NCBI RefSeq assembly: GCF_002310375.3
Contig: NZ_CP023315.3
Span: 3,782,001 to 3,846,000 of the forward strand
Length of the DNA stretch: 64,000 nt
Source: Caulobacter vibrioides
GTDB taxonomy: Bacteria; Pseudomonadota; Alphaproteobacteria; Caulobacterales; Caulobacteraceae
Direction: 5' to 3'
Positions 37,967 through 47,317 of the stretch are shown piece by piece. Each line of letters starts with the position of its first letter. Within the stretch, counting starts at the first letter, position 1. A program made the position numbers and the translations under genes. The notes beneath the pieces are model-generated. The model was given only the letters and a program-made list of their open reading frames with translations. It was not told the DNA's origin and searched no databases.

Positions 37967-38392
37967 TTACAGGCCGAGGATGGAGTCGATGCGGCTTTCG
38001 GCCTTGGCGTGGATGGCGCGCTCTTCGACCATGCCCTTGGCGCGCGCGTAGCGGCCGTCCTTGCCGACGCGGCGCTGGATGCCCTCGGCGGTGAGAACCG
38101 GGCCCGGACCAGCGGGATCGGTAAAGGCGCTCATCACCGCGGCCATGGTCGCGCCGATGAACGCGGCGGCCACCGGCCCGATCGCGCCGACCCAGCCCTC
38201 GCCGAAGATGGTCTGCAGACGATCGATCAGCAGCTCGCGGTTCGGCTGCTTCTCCATCACCCCGATCATCCAGAGGACGGAGCCCTCGACGATGGCGGCC
38301 AGCAGCACCGGCAGGATCACGCCCAGAACCCGCGGCCGGACGAACAGTCCGAGCGCTGCGCCGATGATCGCGAAGGCGGCCATGGTGATCAT
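37967..38392 (-). CDS. Membrane protein of unknown function
   Basis: 141 aa. Three or four hydrophobic segments: residues 2-20 (ITMAAFAIIGAALGLF), 22-50 and 70-92 (AIGPVAAAFIGATMAAVMSAF), then a charged tail with RRVGKDGRYARAKGMVEERAIHA. No known family is recognised. Divergent from the acyl-CoA dehydrogenase gene. Confidence 0.6.
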   Translation of the reverse strand: MITMAAFAIIGAALGLFVRPRVLGVILPVLLAAIVEGSVLWMIGVMEKQPNRELLIDRLQTIFGEGWVGAIGPVAAAFIGATMAAVMSAFTDPAGPGPVLTAEGIQRRVGKDGRYARAKGMVEERAIHAKAESRIDSILGL

Positions 38393-38524
38393 GCGCCGAG
38401 GATAGACCCGTTCTGGTCAAGGACCGGTTAAGGCCCGTTCCGCAGGGGCACGATTGGCCGGGGCGGGCGGGCGCGCTTTAGTCGCCGCTATTAAAGAGAA
38501 CAATGCGCGCAGGGAGGCTTGACC

Positions 38525-39817
38525 ATGGACTTCCGACTGTCACCGGAACTTTCGGCCTATCTCGAAGAGCTCGACGCCTTCATCGAGAAGGCGATCGCGC
38601 CCCTCCAGGCGCGGGACGACAATCAGCGCTTCTTCGACCACCGCCGCGAATGGGCCCGCACCGACTGGGACGCCGGCGGCCTGCCGCGCCATGAATGGGA
38701 GGAACTGCTGGGCAAGGCCCGCAGGCTGGCCGACCAGGCGGGCCACTATCGCTATGCGCTCCCCAAGGCCTATGGTGGCCAGGACGGCACCAACCTTGGC
38801 ATGGCGGTGATCCGCGAGCACCTGGCGTCCAAGGGCCTTGGCCTCTTCAACGACCTGCAGAACGAGCACTCCATCGTCGGCAACAATCCGTTCGTGCTGA
38901 TGATCCGCGACTTTGGTCGGCCCGACCAGCAGCACCTGATCGAGGACATGCTGGATCGCGGCGCCTTCCGACCGACCTTTGGCCTGACCGAGCCCGACCA
39001 CGGCTCGGACGCCACCCACATGGAGACCCAGGCGGTCCGCGAGGAGCGCCATGGCCAGGCGGGCTGGCGGATCGACGGCGAGAAGATGTGGACCACCGGC
39101 ATGCACGTGGCCACGCATTGCTGTCTCTTCGCCCGCACCAGCGGCCAGGACGGCGACGCCCGGGGCATCACCGCCTTCCTCGTCCCGGCCCACGCGCCGG
39201 GGGTGAAGATCGAGGAGTATCTCTGGACCTTCAACATGCCGACCGACCACCCGCGCGTCAGCTTCACCGACGTCTGGGTTCCCGAGAGCGCCATGTTCGG
39301 TCCGGAAGGCGGGGGCCTGGCCCTGGCCCAGCACTTCGTGCACGAGAACCGCATCCGCCAGGCGGCCTCGAGCCTCGGCGCAGCCGTCTACTGCATCGAG
39401 GAGAGCATCAAGTACGCGCGCGCCCGCAAGCCGTTCGGCAAAGCGCTGTCGGAAAACCAGGCCATCCAGTTCCCAATCGTCGAGCTCTCGACCCAGGTCG
39501 AGATGCTGCGCCTTTTGATCCGCAAGACCGCCTGGGAAATGGACCAGATGTCCAAGCCCGAGGTCGAAAAGCGCCTCTCGGACAAGGTGTCGATGTGTAA
39601 CTACTGGGCCAACCGCCTGTGCTGCGAGGCGGCTGACCGGGCCATGCAGATTCACGGCGGCATCGGCTATTCGCGCCACAAGCCGTTCGAGCACATCTAC
39701 CGCCACCACCGCCGCTATCGGATCACCGAGGGCAGCGAGGAGATCCAGATGCGCAAGGTCGCCGCCTGGCTGTTCGGATACATGGGTCCGCGCAAGCAGG
39801 CCTTCGCGGAAGCCTAG
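38525..39817 (+). CDS. Acyl-CoA dehydrogenase family protein
   Basis: 430 aa from the ATG at 38525 (GGAGG upstream). Typical sequence: FGLTEPDHGSDATHMETQA (FAD contact), KMWTTGMHVATHCC, ARKPFGKALSENQAIQFPI and the C-terminal MQIHGGIGYSRHKPFEHIYRHHRRYRI, EGSEEIQMRKV. It oxidises acyl-CoA and passes electrons to ETF. The chain-length preference is not evident. The ACAD10/11-like sequence group is the nearest fit. Confidence 0.9.
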   Translation: MDFRLSPELSAYLEELDAFIEKAIAPLQARDDNQRFFDHRREWARTDWDAGGLPRHEWEELLGKARRLADQAGHYRYALPKAYGGQDGTNLGMAVIREHLASKGLGLFNDLQNEHSIVGNNPFVLMIRDFGRPDQQHLIEDMLDRGAFRPTFGLTEPDHGSDATHMETQAVREERHGQAGWRIDGEKMWTTGMHVATHCCLFARTSGQDGDARGITAFLVPAHAPGVKIEEYLWTFNMPTDHPRVSFTDVWVPESAMFGPEGGGLALAQHFVHENRIRQAASSLGAAVYCIEESIKYARARKPFGKALSENQAIQFPIVELSTQVEMLRLLIRKTAWEMDQMSKPEVEKRLSDKVSMCNYWANRLCCEAADRAMQIHGGIGYSRHKPFEHIYRHHRRYRITEGSEEIQMRKVAAWLFGYMGPRKQAFAEA

Positions 39818-39825
39818 GCCGAGCG

Positions 39826-39945
39826 CCCTTCGAGGCGCGCCTCGGGATAAGGAGCCTTGTGCGATCCGCGCCGTTATCCTCATCCTGCGGCGTCCGCTCG
39901 TAAGCGGGCCTCGAAAGACGCAGGGCGCTGGCCAACATGTCGAAG
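39826..39945. repeat. Degenerate intergenic repeat-like segment
   Basis: After the dehydrogenase stop: CCTTCGAGGCGCGCCTCGGG, then TTATCCTCATCCTGCGG and GCCTCGAAAGACGCAGGG. The first and last blocks are complementary-like, as in the common alphaproteobacterial CCTTCGAGG...CATCCTGAGG repeats, but here with several mismatches. No gene is visible between 39818 and 40035. Confidence 0.45.
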
Positions 39946-40035
39946 GTTTAATCCTGCGCGACCTGACGTAGTGTCACCGCCACGCTATCTAACAGCGATA
40001 TGCGGATATACATGTTCGCATCTGGAGGGCTCTTG

Positions 40036-40686
40036 ATGAACCGTCTCGCCATTTCTCGATTGGGCCGCAACGCCGCGCGCGTCGCCTTGGTCGTCGCCAT
40101 CCCGGCGACCCTGGCCGGCTGCGGGATCAACACCATCCCCACCCAGGACGAGGCGACCAAGACCGCCTGGGCCGAGGTGCAGAACCAGTATCAACGCCGC
40201 GCCGACCTGATCCCGAACCTGGTCGCGACGGTGAAGGGCTATGCGGCGCAAGAAAAGGACGTGCTGACCGCCGTCACGCAGGCCCGCGCCAGCGCCACCC
40301 AGGTCAAGGTCGACGCCTCGACCATCACCGACCCTGCGCAGTTCCAGAAGTTCGCCGCGGCGCAGGATCAGCTGTCGGGCGTGCTGGGCCGCCTGATGGT
40401 GATCCAGGAGCAGTATCCGGACCTGAAGTCGAACCAGAACTTCCTGGCCCTGCAAAGCCAGCTGGAAGGCACCGAAAACCGGATCACCATCGCGCGGCGC
40501 GACTACAACGAGACCGCCCAGAAATACAACACAACCCTGCGCACCTTCCCCAGCCTGCTCTGGGCCAAGACCCTGTACAGCGACCAGAAGCCGGCCCAGC
40601 TGTTCCAGGCCACCGCCGCCGCCCAGAGCGCGCCGACCGTGGACTTCTCCAGCCCGCCGACGGCGACGCCGCCGAAGGTTCAGTAG
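40036..40686 (+). CDS. lemA: LemA-family lipoprotein
   Basis: 216 aa from the ATG at 40036, behind GGAGGG. Lipobox LAGC at residues 27-30 or so; then the LemA coiled coil with AWAEVQNQYQRRADLIPNLVATVKGYAAQEKDVL, a hallmark of the family, and NFLALQSQLEGTENRITIARRDYNETAQKYN. Role unclear; LemA proteins are regularly linked with TPM-domain partners, as seen here. Its stop directly abuts the next ATG. Confidence 0.92.
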   Translation: MNRLAISRLGRNAARVALVVAIPATLAGCGINTIPTQDEATKTAWAEVQNQYQRRADLIPNLVATVKGYAAQEKDVLTAVTQARASATQVKVDASTITDPAQFQKFAAAQDQLSGVLGRLMVIQEQYPDLKSNQNFLALQSQLEGTENRITIARRDYNETAQKYNTTLRTFPSLLWAKTLYSDQKPAQLFQATAAAQSAPTVDFSSPPTATPPKVQ

Positions 40687-41577
40687 ATGCGCCTCCTCCC
40701 CCGAGAAACGGGGGAGGGGGACCGCGAAGCGGTGGAGGGGGCGCTCTCCACCGCACCGCGCCCCCTCCGTCACGGCGCGTATCCGCGCCGCGCCACCTCC
40801 CCCGTTGCACGGGTGAGGAGCTGGTTCCTAGCGGCGCTGGTCACGCTCACGACCTTCGCCCTGCCCGCGCTCGCAGAGCCGAAATTCCCGCCACTGTCCG
40901 GCCGCGTCGTCGACGAGGCGCAGGTGCTGTCGCCGGACGTCGAGCGCGACCTCTCCGACAAGCTCGCGGCGCTGGAGACCCGCACCGGCCACCAGTTAGT
41001 GGTGGCGACGGTCAGCAGCCTGCAGGGCTATCCGATCGAGGATTACGGCTACAGACTCGGCCGGACCTGGGGCGTGGGCGACAAGGATAAGGACGACGGC
41101 GCGATCCTGCTGGTCGCGCCCAATGATCGGCAGGTTCGGATCGAGGTCGGCTATGGCCTTGAACCCGTCCTGACCGACGCCCTGTCCAGCGTGATCATCC
41201 AGTCGGCGATCCTGCCCAAGTTCCGCGACGGCGATATCTCCGGCGGCGTTGTCGCCGGCGCCGACGCCATGATCGAGCAGTTGGGCCTGCCGCCTGAGGA
41301 AGCCAAGGCGCGCGTGGCGGACGCCGCGCGTCCCGAGCGTCAAGCAGCGCGCGGCTCGCCCATCGTCGGCTTCCTGATCCTCCTCTTCATCATCTTCGTA
41401 TTCTCCAGCCTGTTCCGGGGCCGGCGCGGCGGCCTCGGCTCGGCCCTGCCCTGGATTATCCTCAGCGCGCTGAACAACAGCGGACGCGGCGGTGGAGGCT
41501 GGAGCGGCGGTGGCGGCGGCGGTTTCTCCGGCGGCGGCGGCTCGTTCGGCGGCGGCGGCAGTTCGGGACGGTGGTGA
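40687..41577 (+). CDS. TPM-domain membrane protein (YgcG type) with repeat-derived N-terminus
   Basis: 296 aa from the ATG immediately after the lemA stop. Residues 1-44 are encoded by a palindromic repeat (40690-40820) and read as low-complexity charged sequence; the secretion signal AALVTLTTFALPALA starts only after this. A GTG at 40813 (residue 43) would give a normal 254-aa precursor. The TPM domain spans about 70-210 (GRVVDEAQVLSPDVERDLSDKL), then a membrane segment and a Gly-rich tail. Confidence 0.85.
   Translation: MRLLPRETGEGDREAVEGALSTAPRPLRHGAYPRRATSPVARVRSWFLAALVTLTTFALPALAEPKFPPLSGRVVDEAQVLSPDVERDLSDKLAALETRTGHQLVVATVSSLQGYPIEDYGYRLGRTWGVGDKDKDDGAILLVAPNDRQVRIEVGYGLEPVLTDALSSVIIQSAILPKFRDGDISGGVVAGADAMIEQLGLPPEEAKARVADAARPERQAARGSPIVGFLILLFIIFVFSSLFRGRRGGLGSALPWIILSALNNSGRGGGGWSGGGGGGFSGGGGSFGGGGSSGRW
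40690..40820. repeat. Palindromic repeat, copy 2 (inside coding sequence)
   Basis: Lies at the lemA/TPM junction. The 63 bp at 40758-40820 align with 1367-1429 without gaps. Local stems: CTCCCCCG/CGGGGGAG, ACCGC/GCGGT, GGAGGGGGCGC (40734-40744)/GCGCCCCCTCC (40758-40768), CGCG/CGCG, and CCCGT/ACGGG. Several stem positions change in pairs relative to copy 1. It is entirely open in the frame of the TPM gene. Confidence 0.8.
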
Positions 41578-41578
41578 G

Positions 41579-42280
41579 ATGGCCAAGCGCATGACCCCCA
41601 ACGATCTCGACCGCATCGCCCAGGCGGTGGCGCAGGCCGAAAAGACCACCGCCGGTGAGATCTTCTGCGTCCTTTCGCCCGAAGTGTCGGACTACCGCGA
41701 GACGCCGCTGGTCTGGGCGGCGGCTTCAGCGCTGGTCCTGCCGGCCGGCGCGTTGCTGGCGGGCTTCCGTCCCGAGATGCTGACGCGTCTGTTCGGCGGC
41801 TGGAGCGTCGGCCACCAGGCCGCACACGACGGCGCGATCCTGTCGGCGCTGTCGACCTATATCGTGCTGCAGCTGGTCGTATTCGTCGTTGCGGCTCTGG
41901 TGGTGTCGATCCCGCCGGTCCGCCGCGCCCTGACGCCCGGCGCGCTGAAGACCGCCCGCGTCAAGCGCGCGGCGATGGAGCAGTTCCTCAGCCACGGCCT
42001 GCACGTCACCCGCGACCGCACCGGGGTGTTGATCTTCGCCGCCCTGGCCGAGCACCGCGTCGAGGTGATCGCCGACGAGGGCATCTACAAGGCCGCGCCC
42101 AATGCGGTCTGGGATGAGGTGGTCGCCGACCTGGTGGCCGGCCTCAAGCGCGGCAAGATCGCCGACGGCTTCGTCGCCGCCGTCGCCCGTACCGGCGGCA
42201 TCTTGGCCGCCCACGTCCCCCCGCGCAGCGACGACCGCAACGAGCTCTTCGACGGCCTGACCATCCTGCCCAAACGGTGA
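41579..42280 (+). CDS. TPM-domain membrane protein, second
   Basis: 233 aa from the ATG at 41579, one base after the previous stop (TGAGATG). It starts with the TPM N-terminus NDLDRIAQAVAQAEKTTAGEIFCVLSPEVSDYRE, contains two membrane segments around 48-66 and 98-120, and later carries LFAALAEHRVEVIADEGIYKAAPNAVWDEVV, the C-terminal half of the domain. Both TPM genes probably work with LemA. No enzyme activity can be assigned. Confidence 0.85.
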   Translation: MAKRMTPNDLDRIAQAVAQAEKTTAGEIFCVLSPEVSDYRETPLVWAAASALVLPAGALLAGFRPEMLTRLFGGWSVGHQAAHDGAILSALSTYIVLQLVVFVVAALVVSIPPVRRALTPGALKTARVKRAAMEQFLSHGLHVTRDRTGVLIFAALAEHRVEVIADEGIYKAAPNAVWDEVVADLVAGLKRGKIADGFVAAVARTGGILAAHVPPRSDDRNELFDGLTILPKR

Positions 42281-42349
42281 CGCTAAGGAAGGCTGGCGGA
42301 ACGCCTCGCCTCGGCGTCATCATCGACGCCCAGGAAGAGGGGAAACGCC

Positions 42350-42781
42350 ATGTCCAACATCGACCCGACCCGCGCGCAGTTCGACGCCTTCAAGGCCCTG
42401 CCGCGCGATACGCCGATCCACATGCTGAACCTGATCCGGCTAAAGCCCCTGGCCGAGTATCCGGCGGACCATCCCAATCACGGCAAGGGGATGAGCGGCC
42501 TCGACGCCTATCGCGAATATGGCCGCACCTCCGGCCCGATCTTCGAGGGACTGGGTGGGCGGCAGGTGTGGGCGGGCAGCCCCGAGGTGGTGCTGACCGG
42601 TCCCAGCGACGAGCGTTGGGACCTGGCCTTCATCGCCGAGTACCCCAACGCCGGCGCCTTCCTGGCGATGGTCACGAACCCGGCGTACCGCGAGCACGTC
42701 CAGCATCGCCAAGCGGCGGTGGAGGACTCGCGACTGATCCGCTTTTCGCCCTTCGCGCCCGGCAAGGGCTTCGGCGAGTAA
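42350..42781 (+). CDS. DUF1330 domain protein
   Basis: 143 aa. It shows the dimeric alpha/beta-barrel pattern of DUF1330: PIHMLNLIRLKPLAEYP, VLTGPSDERWDLAFIAEYPNAGAFLAMVTNPAYREHVQHRQAAVEDSRLI. GGGG precedes the ATG. The family is uncharacterised; relatives in the fold include small monooxygenases. Confidence 0.78.
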   Translation: MSNIDPTRAQFDAFKALPRDTPIHMLNLIRLKPLAEYPADHPNHGKGMSGLDAYREYGRTSGPIFEGLGGRQVWAGSPEVVLTGPSDERWDLAFIAEYPNAGAFLAMVTNPAYREHVQHRQAAVEDSRLIRFSPFAPGKGFGE

Positions 42782-42784
42782 CCG

Positions 42785-44530
42785 CTACTCGGCCGCGAGG
42801 GCGAGGGGCGCAGCCTGGGCGCCGCGCACCAGTCGGCCGGGCAAGGCCCCGGTCGGCTCGCCGTCGCGCTGGGTGACGACGCCGGCGACGATCGTGGCGA
42901 CATAGCCATGCGCGCGCTGGGTCAGGCGACGCCCGCCGGCGGGCAGGTCGTAGGCCACCTGCGGCGCCTCCAGCCTCAAGCCCTCGTAGTCAATGACATT
43001 GAGATCCGCGCGGTAGCCTGGCGCAATCAGGCCTCGGTCCAGCAGGCCCACAGCCTGGGCGGTGTCGCGGCTCTGTCGAGCGATCATCGTCTCCAGCGCA
43101 ATCCTTGAGCCCCGCGTCCGATCGCGGGTCCAGTGGATCAGGTTGCTGGTCGGGAAGCTGCCGTCGCAGATCATGCCCACATGCGCGCCGCCGTCGGAGA
43201 GACCCGGCACGGTGTCGCGATGGGTCAGCATGGCGAAGCTGGGGTCCAGCGATCCGTCGGCGTAGTTCAGGAACGGATGGTACAGCATGCCCCGCCCGTC
43301 CTGGGCCAGCAGGGCGTCCAGCGCGACGGCGGCCGGGTCGCGACCCTCGCGCGCGGCGATCGCAGCCACCGTCTTGTCTGCCGTCGGCTCGTAGTCCGGA
43401 TCGGCGCCGCCCATCGGATAGAGGTTGTCCCAGGCCCGCAGCGCGCTGCCGGCGAAGGGCCCCCTGGCGTCGCCGTCGTGGGCCAGCAGCCGCGCGCGGA
43501 ACGCCGGATCCGACAGGGCCGCGACCTTGTCGGCCAGGGGTTGGTCCTTCAGCTCGGCGAAGACCGGGTTCTGGCTGAACGGATTGAGCGTCAGCTCCAG
43601 GCCAAACAGCACCCCGACCGGACGCCCGCAGACCTGCGCCTTCATCGGCAGGCCGGCGTCGACGGCGGCGGCGACCCCGGCGAGGAGGCCGCGCCAGCCT
43701 TCAGGGGCCTTGGGGCTCTGGACCAGGGAGAATGACAGCGGCCGTCCGGACCGCTCGACGATCCGCCGCAGCTCGGCCAGCTCGGCCGGCCCATCGATGA
43801 AGTCCGACACTACCTGCAGCACGCCCTTGCCGGCGGCCGCCAGGCCCAGCGCGACGCCGGTCAGCTCATCCTCGCCGGCCGTCAGGGTCGGGGTCGGCTG
43901 GCCGTCGCTGGTGCGGTGATTGAGGGTGCGCGAGGTTGAGAAGCCCAAGGCTCCGGCCTCGACCGCGCGCCGGGCGATCGCGGCCATGGCGGCGATGTCG
44001 GCGTCGGTCGCCGGTTCCCGGTTCGCGCCACGGTCGCCCATCACATAGACCCGCAAAGCCGCGTGCGGCAGCTGGGCGCCGACATCCACGTCGAAGGCGC
44101 GGCCGGCCAGGAAATCGAGATAGTCGGGAAAGCTCTCCCAGGCCCAGGGCAGCCCCTCGGTCAGCACGGGAAAGGGGATATCCTCGACGCCTTCCATCAG
44201 GCGGATCAGGCGGTCATGGTCATCCGGACGGCACGGCGCGAAGCCGACCCCGCAATTGCCCATCACCACCGTGGTCACGCCGTGGCCGGAGCTGGGGCCA
44301 AGCTGACCGCTCCAGGTCGCCTGGCCGTCATAGTGGGTGTGAATATCGACGAAGCCCGGGGTGACGATCCGCCCTCGGGCGTCGATCTCCTCGGCGCCGG
44401 CGGCGAGGCCCTTGCCGACCGCGACGATGACGCCGTCCCGCACGCCGACATCGGCCTGAAAGCCCGGCCCGCCCGCGCCGTCGAGCACCACGCCGCCCCG
44501 CAGGACCAGATCGTAGGCGCGATCGCCCAT
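42785..44530 (-). CDS. Amidohydrolase of the N-acyl-D-amino-acid deacylase type
   Basis: 581 aa. Metal motif [15 protein letters not shown] near residue 56, and later [15 protein letters not shown] with [15 protein letters not shown], as in D-aminoacylases. The enzyme removes acyl groups from N-acyl-D-amino acids, or hydrolyses related amides. Starts at the ATG 44530 with GGGAGGG upstream. Stop 42785 is just after the convergent DUF1330 stop. It is separated from the next receptor gene by that gene's terminator. Confidence 0.86.
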   Translation of the reverse strand: MGDRAYDLVLRGGVVLDGAGGPGFQADVGVRDGVIVAVGKGLAAGAEEIDARGRIVTPGFVDIHTHYDGQATWSGQLGPSSGHGVTTVVMGNCGVGFAPCRPDDHDRLIRLMEGVEDIPFPVLTEGLPWAWESFPDYLDFLAGRAFDVDVGAQLPHAALRVYVMGDRGANREPATDADIAAMAAIARRAVEAGALGFSTSRTLNHRTSDGQPTPTLTAGEDELTGVALGLAAAGKGVLQVVSDFIDGPAELAELRRIVERSGRPLSFSLVQSPKAPEGWRGLLAGVAAAVDAGLPMKAQVCGRPVGVLFGLELTLNPFSQNPVFAELKDQPLADKVAALSDPAFRARLLAHDGDARGPFAGSALRAWDNLYPMGGADPDYEPTADKTVAAIAAREGRDPAAVALDALLAQDGRGMLYHPFLNYADGSLDPSFAMLTHRDTVPGLSDGGAHVGMICDGSFPTSNLIHWTRDRTRGSRIALETMIARQSRDTAQAVGLLDRGLIAPGYRADLNVIDYEGLRLEAPQVAYDLPAGGRRLTQRAHGYVATIVAGVVTQRDGEPTGALPGRLVRGAQAAPLALAAE

Positions 44531-44594
44531 GGCCGCCCTCCCGTTATCTTATCGTTGTTCACCAAGGTGCGCCCGGCCGGATGCAGGCGTCAAG

Positions 44595-44623
44595 AAAAAG
44601 GGCGGCCGCCGAAGCGACCGCCC
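44595..44623 (-). terminator. Rho-independent terminator after the TonB receptor
   Basis: Minus-strand stem GGGCGGTCGC/GCGGCCGCCC closed by TTCG, then TTTTTCTT. 28 bp after the receptor stop at 44651. Confidence 0.9.
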
Positions 44624-44650
44624 TCCCCCTCTGTTCCAGGCTGTCTACCC

Positions 44651-47053
44651 CTAGAACGACTTTCTGACCGTCACGCCCATGGTGCGCGGCTGGCCCACGG
44701 CGTAGCCCAGGCGGGCGCGACCACCGCGTTCGCGGTCGAACGACAACAGCGCGTTCTCGTCGAACAGGTTGTTGACGTAGAGCGTCAGGTCCACGCCGTC
44801 CTGCATCTCCAGACCCGCGCTGAGATTGACGATCTCGTAGCTGGGCAGCTTCAGATTGACGACCGTCGGGACCGTGCCCGTGGCGCCGCCGAAGGCCAGG
44901 CCCGAGACGAACGAGCGCGGGTTGTTTTCCTGGTCGCTGGCCTGGGTGAAGCGGCTGCCCACATGCTGCAGCGAGGCCTTCAGGTAGCCGTTGACCCCCT
45001 CGCGGACTTCCTTGCTGTAGGTGACGTCGAACGACACCTGGAACTTGGGCACCGACGGCAGGCGGTTGCCTTCACGAATGCCGCCGATCACCGCGCCCGT
45101 CCCGTCCTTCACGGTCGAGTCGAACTCGGCTTCCAGCAGGCTGCCCGACAGGCCGATGTCGAGACCCGAGGCCAGACGCGCGGTCAGTTCGGCCTCGACG
45201 CCCTTGGTGTGGGCCTTGGGCACATTGAACACCACGCGTGACGAGCACGAGCCGGCGTCCAGGGTGGTCTGCAGGTTGCTGATGTCGGTGTAGAAGGCCG
45301 CCGCGTTCAGGGTGACGCGCCCGAACCGCGACTTCACGCCGCCTTCGTAGTTCCACAGCGTCTCGTCGTCATAGTTCTGGTAGCCGCCGAAGATCGCCCG
45401 GTCCTGGGCCGAGCACAGCGGGATGTTCAGCGGGTCGTTGACGCCGCCCAGACGGAAGCCCTTCGAGGCCTGGGCGTTGAAGGTGACCGTGTCGCTGGCC
45501 TCATAGCTGAGCAGGAAGCGCGGCGTGAAACCGTCCGACGAGGTCTTGTCGGTGCGATTGTCGCCGTTGGCGAACAGGCCGCCCGACTTGAACTGGCGGG
45601 TTTCGCTGAAGTCGTAGTAGCGGCCGCCGGCCGTCGCGGTCAGCTTGCCGACCGTATAGTTCAGCTCGCCGAACAGAGCCTTCTGCTTGATGTCGTAGGG
45701 CAGGTAGGCGTTGTAGGGCGAGTCCTTGCCAAAGCCGTTGGCGACGGCGGCGGAGGTGCCCGCGCCCAGGACGGCGTCGGTGTAGCTGTCATAGCCGGCG
45801 GTCGGCAGGCGTTGGTTGTAGACGCGGTCGACCTTCGAATAGAAGCCGCCGACCACCCATTGCAGCGGGCCGTCGCTGGTCGAGGCCAGGCGCAGTTCCT
45901 GGGTGAATTGCTCAAGGTCGGTGGTGTCGCGCAGGTTCGACGGCAGCAGCACCGCCGCCGCTGGATAGCCCAGATCCACCGAGACGCTGCCGGTCAGGGC
46001 GCTGGCGTCGCGGCTGACGGTGATGTCGCGGCTGATGAAGCTGGTGACGCTGGTCAGGGTCGCGGCGTCGAACTTGAAGTTGGCGGTCATGTCCGCCAGC
46101 AGGGTGTTGTCGGCGAAGCTCTCATCCAGCAGCAGGTAGTGCTGACGTTCGCCCAGCTGGATCTTCGGCCGCGTGGTGGTGTTGGTATTGGCGAAGAGGT
46201 TGAAGGTTTCCTGGCGGTTGAAGCCGCCGGCGCGGATCTCCTGGTAGACGACGCGCGGGGTGAAGTTCACCCGCTCGTTCGGCTCGATGTAGAACGACAG
46301 ACGGCCGCCGCGACGCGTGCCGCCATTGACGTTCTTGTCGACCTTGCCGCCTTCCTTGCGGGCGTCGATGAAGCCGCCGTACTGGGTCAGGTAACCGACG
46401 GCGCGCATGGCGACCTTGTCGGAGATCGGGATGTTGACCGCGCCCTTCACGTGACCGCCGAAGGCGTCGCCGTCCACCAGGTTGGCGTTGGCCTCGAACG
46501 TGCCCTCCGAGACGCCGAGCTTGGGCTGGTTGGTGATGTAGCGGATCGTGCCGCCCACCGAGCCCGAGCCGAACAGCGTGCCCTGCGGACCACGCAGGGT
46601 CTCGACACGGTTCAGGTCAAACAGATCGATGTCGGGCGTGAACAGCGACAGCGAGATCACCGACTCGTCGAGATAGACCCCGACCTGTTCCTTGACGCCG
46701 GGCTGGTCGCGGACCACCTGGCCAGCCGAGACGCCGCGCACCGACACCTGGCTCTGGCCGGGGCCGAGGTTCTGGATCGTCAGGCCCGCCACGTTGCGCG
46801 AGAGGTCTTCCAGGGTCACCGCGCCCGAGCGCTGGATGTCCTTTTCCGTCTGGGCGTTGATCGAGAAGGGAATGTCCTGGATCGTCGCGTCGCGCTTGGT
46901 CGCGGTGACGATGATCTCCTCGATGGCGTTCTGGTCATACTGCTGCGCGGCGGCCACTGACGGCAGCGCCACGAGGCCCGCCCCTAGAAGCGTAGAAAGC
47001 GCGCTGGCGCCCAGCAGCGCGCGCGCGCGACCGCGCGACGACACGATGGTCAT
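44651..47053 (-). CDS. TonB-dependent outer-membrane receptor
   Basis: 800 aa from the ATG at 47053 (GGGAGG upstream); 17 further codons are open to 47104. Signal peptide ends VAAA-QQ; TonB box EEIIVTATKRDATIQDIPFS near residue 45; plug with LNRVETLRGPQGTLFGSGSVGGTIRYIT; a barrel ending TMGVTVRKSF. It is of the large Caulobacter family with the TATKR signature. Substrate unknown. Divergent from the thiolase gene over 264 bp. Confidence 0.9.
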   Translation of the reverse strand: MTIVSSRGRARALLGASALSTLLGAGLVALPSVAAAQQYDQNAIEEIIVTATKRDATIQDIPFSINAQTEKDIQRSGAVTLEDLSRNVAGLTIQNLGPGQSQVSVRGVSAGQVVRDQPGVKEQVGVYLDESVISLSLFTPDIDLFDLNRVETLRGPQGTLFGSGSVGGTIRYITNQPKLGVSEGTFEANANLVDGDAFGGHVKGAVNIPISDKVAMRAVGYLTQYGGFIDARKEGGKVDKNVNGGTRRGGRLSFYIEPNERVNFTPRVVYQEIRAGGFNRQETFNLFANTNTTTRPKIQLGERQHYLLLDESFADNTLLADMTANFKFDAATLTSVTSFISRDITVSRDASALTGSVSVDLGYPAAAVLLPSNLRDTTDLEQFTQELRLASTSDGPLQWVVGGFYSKVDRVYNQRLPTAGYDSYTDAVLGAGTSAAVANGFGKDSPYNAYLPYDIKQKALFGELNYTVGKLTATAGGRYYDFSETRQFKSGGLFANGDNRTDKTSSDGFTPRFLLSYEASDTVTFNAQASKGFRLGGVNDPLNIPLCSAQDRAIFGGYQNYDDETLWNYEGGVKSRFGRVTLNAAAFYTDISNLQTTLDAGSCSSRVVFNVPKAHTKGVEAELTARLASGLDIGLSGSLLEAEFDSTVKDGTGAVIGGIREGNRLPSVPKFQVSFDVTYSKEVREGVNGYLKASLQHVGSRFTQASDQENNPRSFVSGLAFGGATGTVPTVVNLKLPSYEIVNLSAGLEMQDGVDLTLYVNNLFDENALLSFDRERGGRARLGYAVGQPRTMGVTVRKSF

Positions 47054-47185
47054 GATTACCTCCCTGATGTTTTTGGCGTTCTTGGAGCGTGACTCCCGAC
47101 GCAACGGCAGCGTTCATCCTGCCCCTGACGAAAGTCAACGCCAAACGAAGCGCATTAGAATCAGGGCGTTAGACACGCATAACAC

Positions 47186-47195
47186 TGTGATCACA
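47186..47195. promoter_or_regulatory. Palindrome TGTGATCACA in the divergent region
   Basis: Perfect 10-bp palindrome within the divergent TonB receptor/thiolase promoter region. It has the half-sites of a CRP-like site but no six-base spacer, so a known factor cannot be assigned. Confidence 0.3.
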
Positions 47196-47286
47196 AAGCC
47201 ACGCTACGGCCTGTGAAGGGGCGGTTTTCCTTTACGCACGCGTGATCTTTCGCACCGCAACGAGACGGTCTAGGGTGGCCGCAATT

Positions 47287-47300
47287 CAAACTAACGTTTA
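47287..47300 (+). promoter_or_regulatory. CAAAC-N4-GTTTA palindrome before the thiolase
   Basis: AAAC-TAAC-GTTT inverted repeat 18 bp before the thiolase ATG. It resembles PsrA/TetR-family operators reported for fatty-acid genes (AAAC-N2-4-GTTT). Assignment is inference from the motif and the gene downstream. Confidence 0.35.
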
Positions 47301-47317
47301 ACGGGGAGTGCGCCTCT

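Noticed and set aside
45812..46960. 382-aa plus-strand ORF over the TonB receptor
   Set aside because: Shadow; the opposite frame has a full receptor with signal peptide and terminator.
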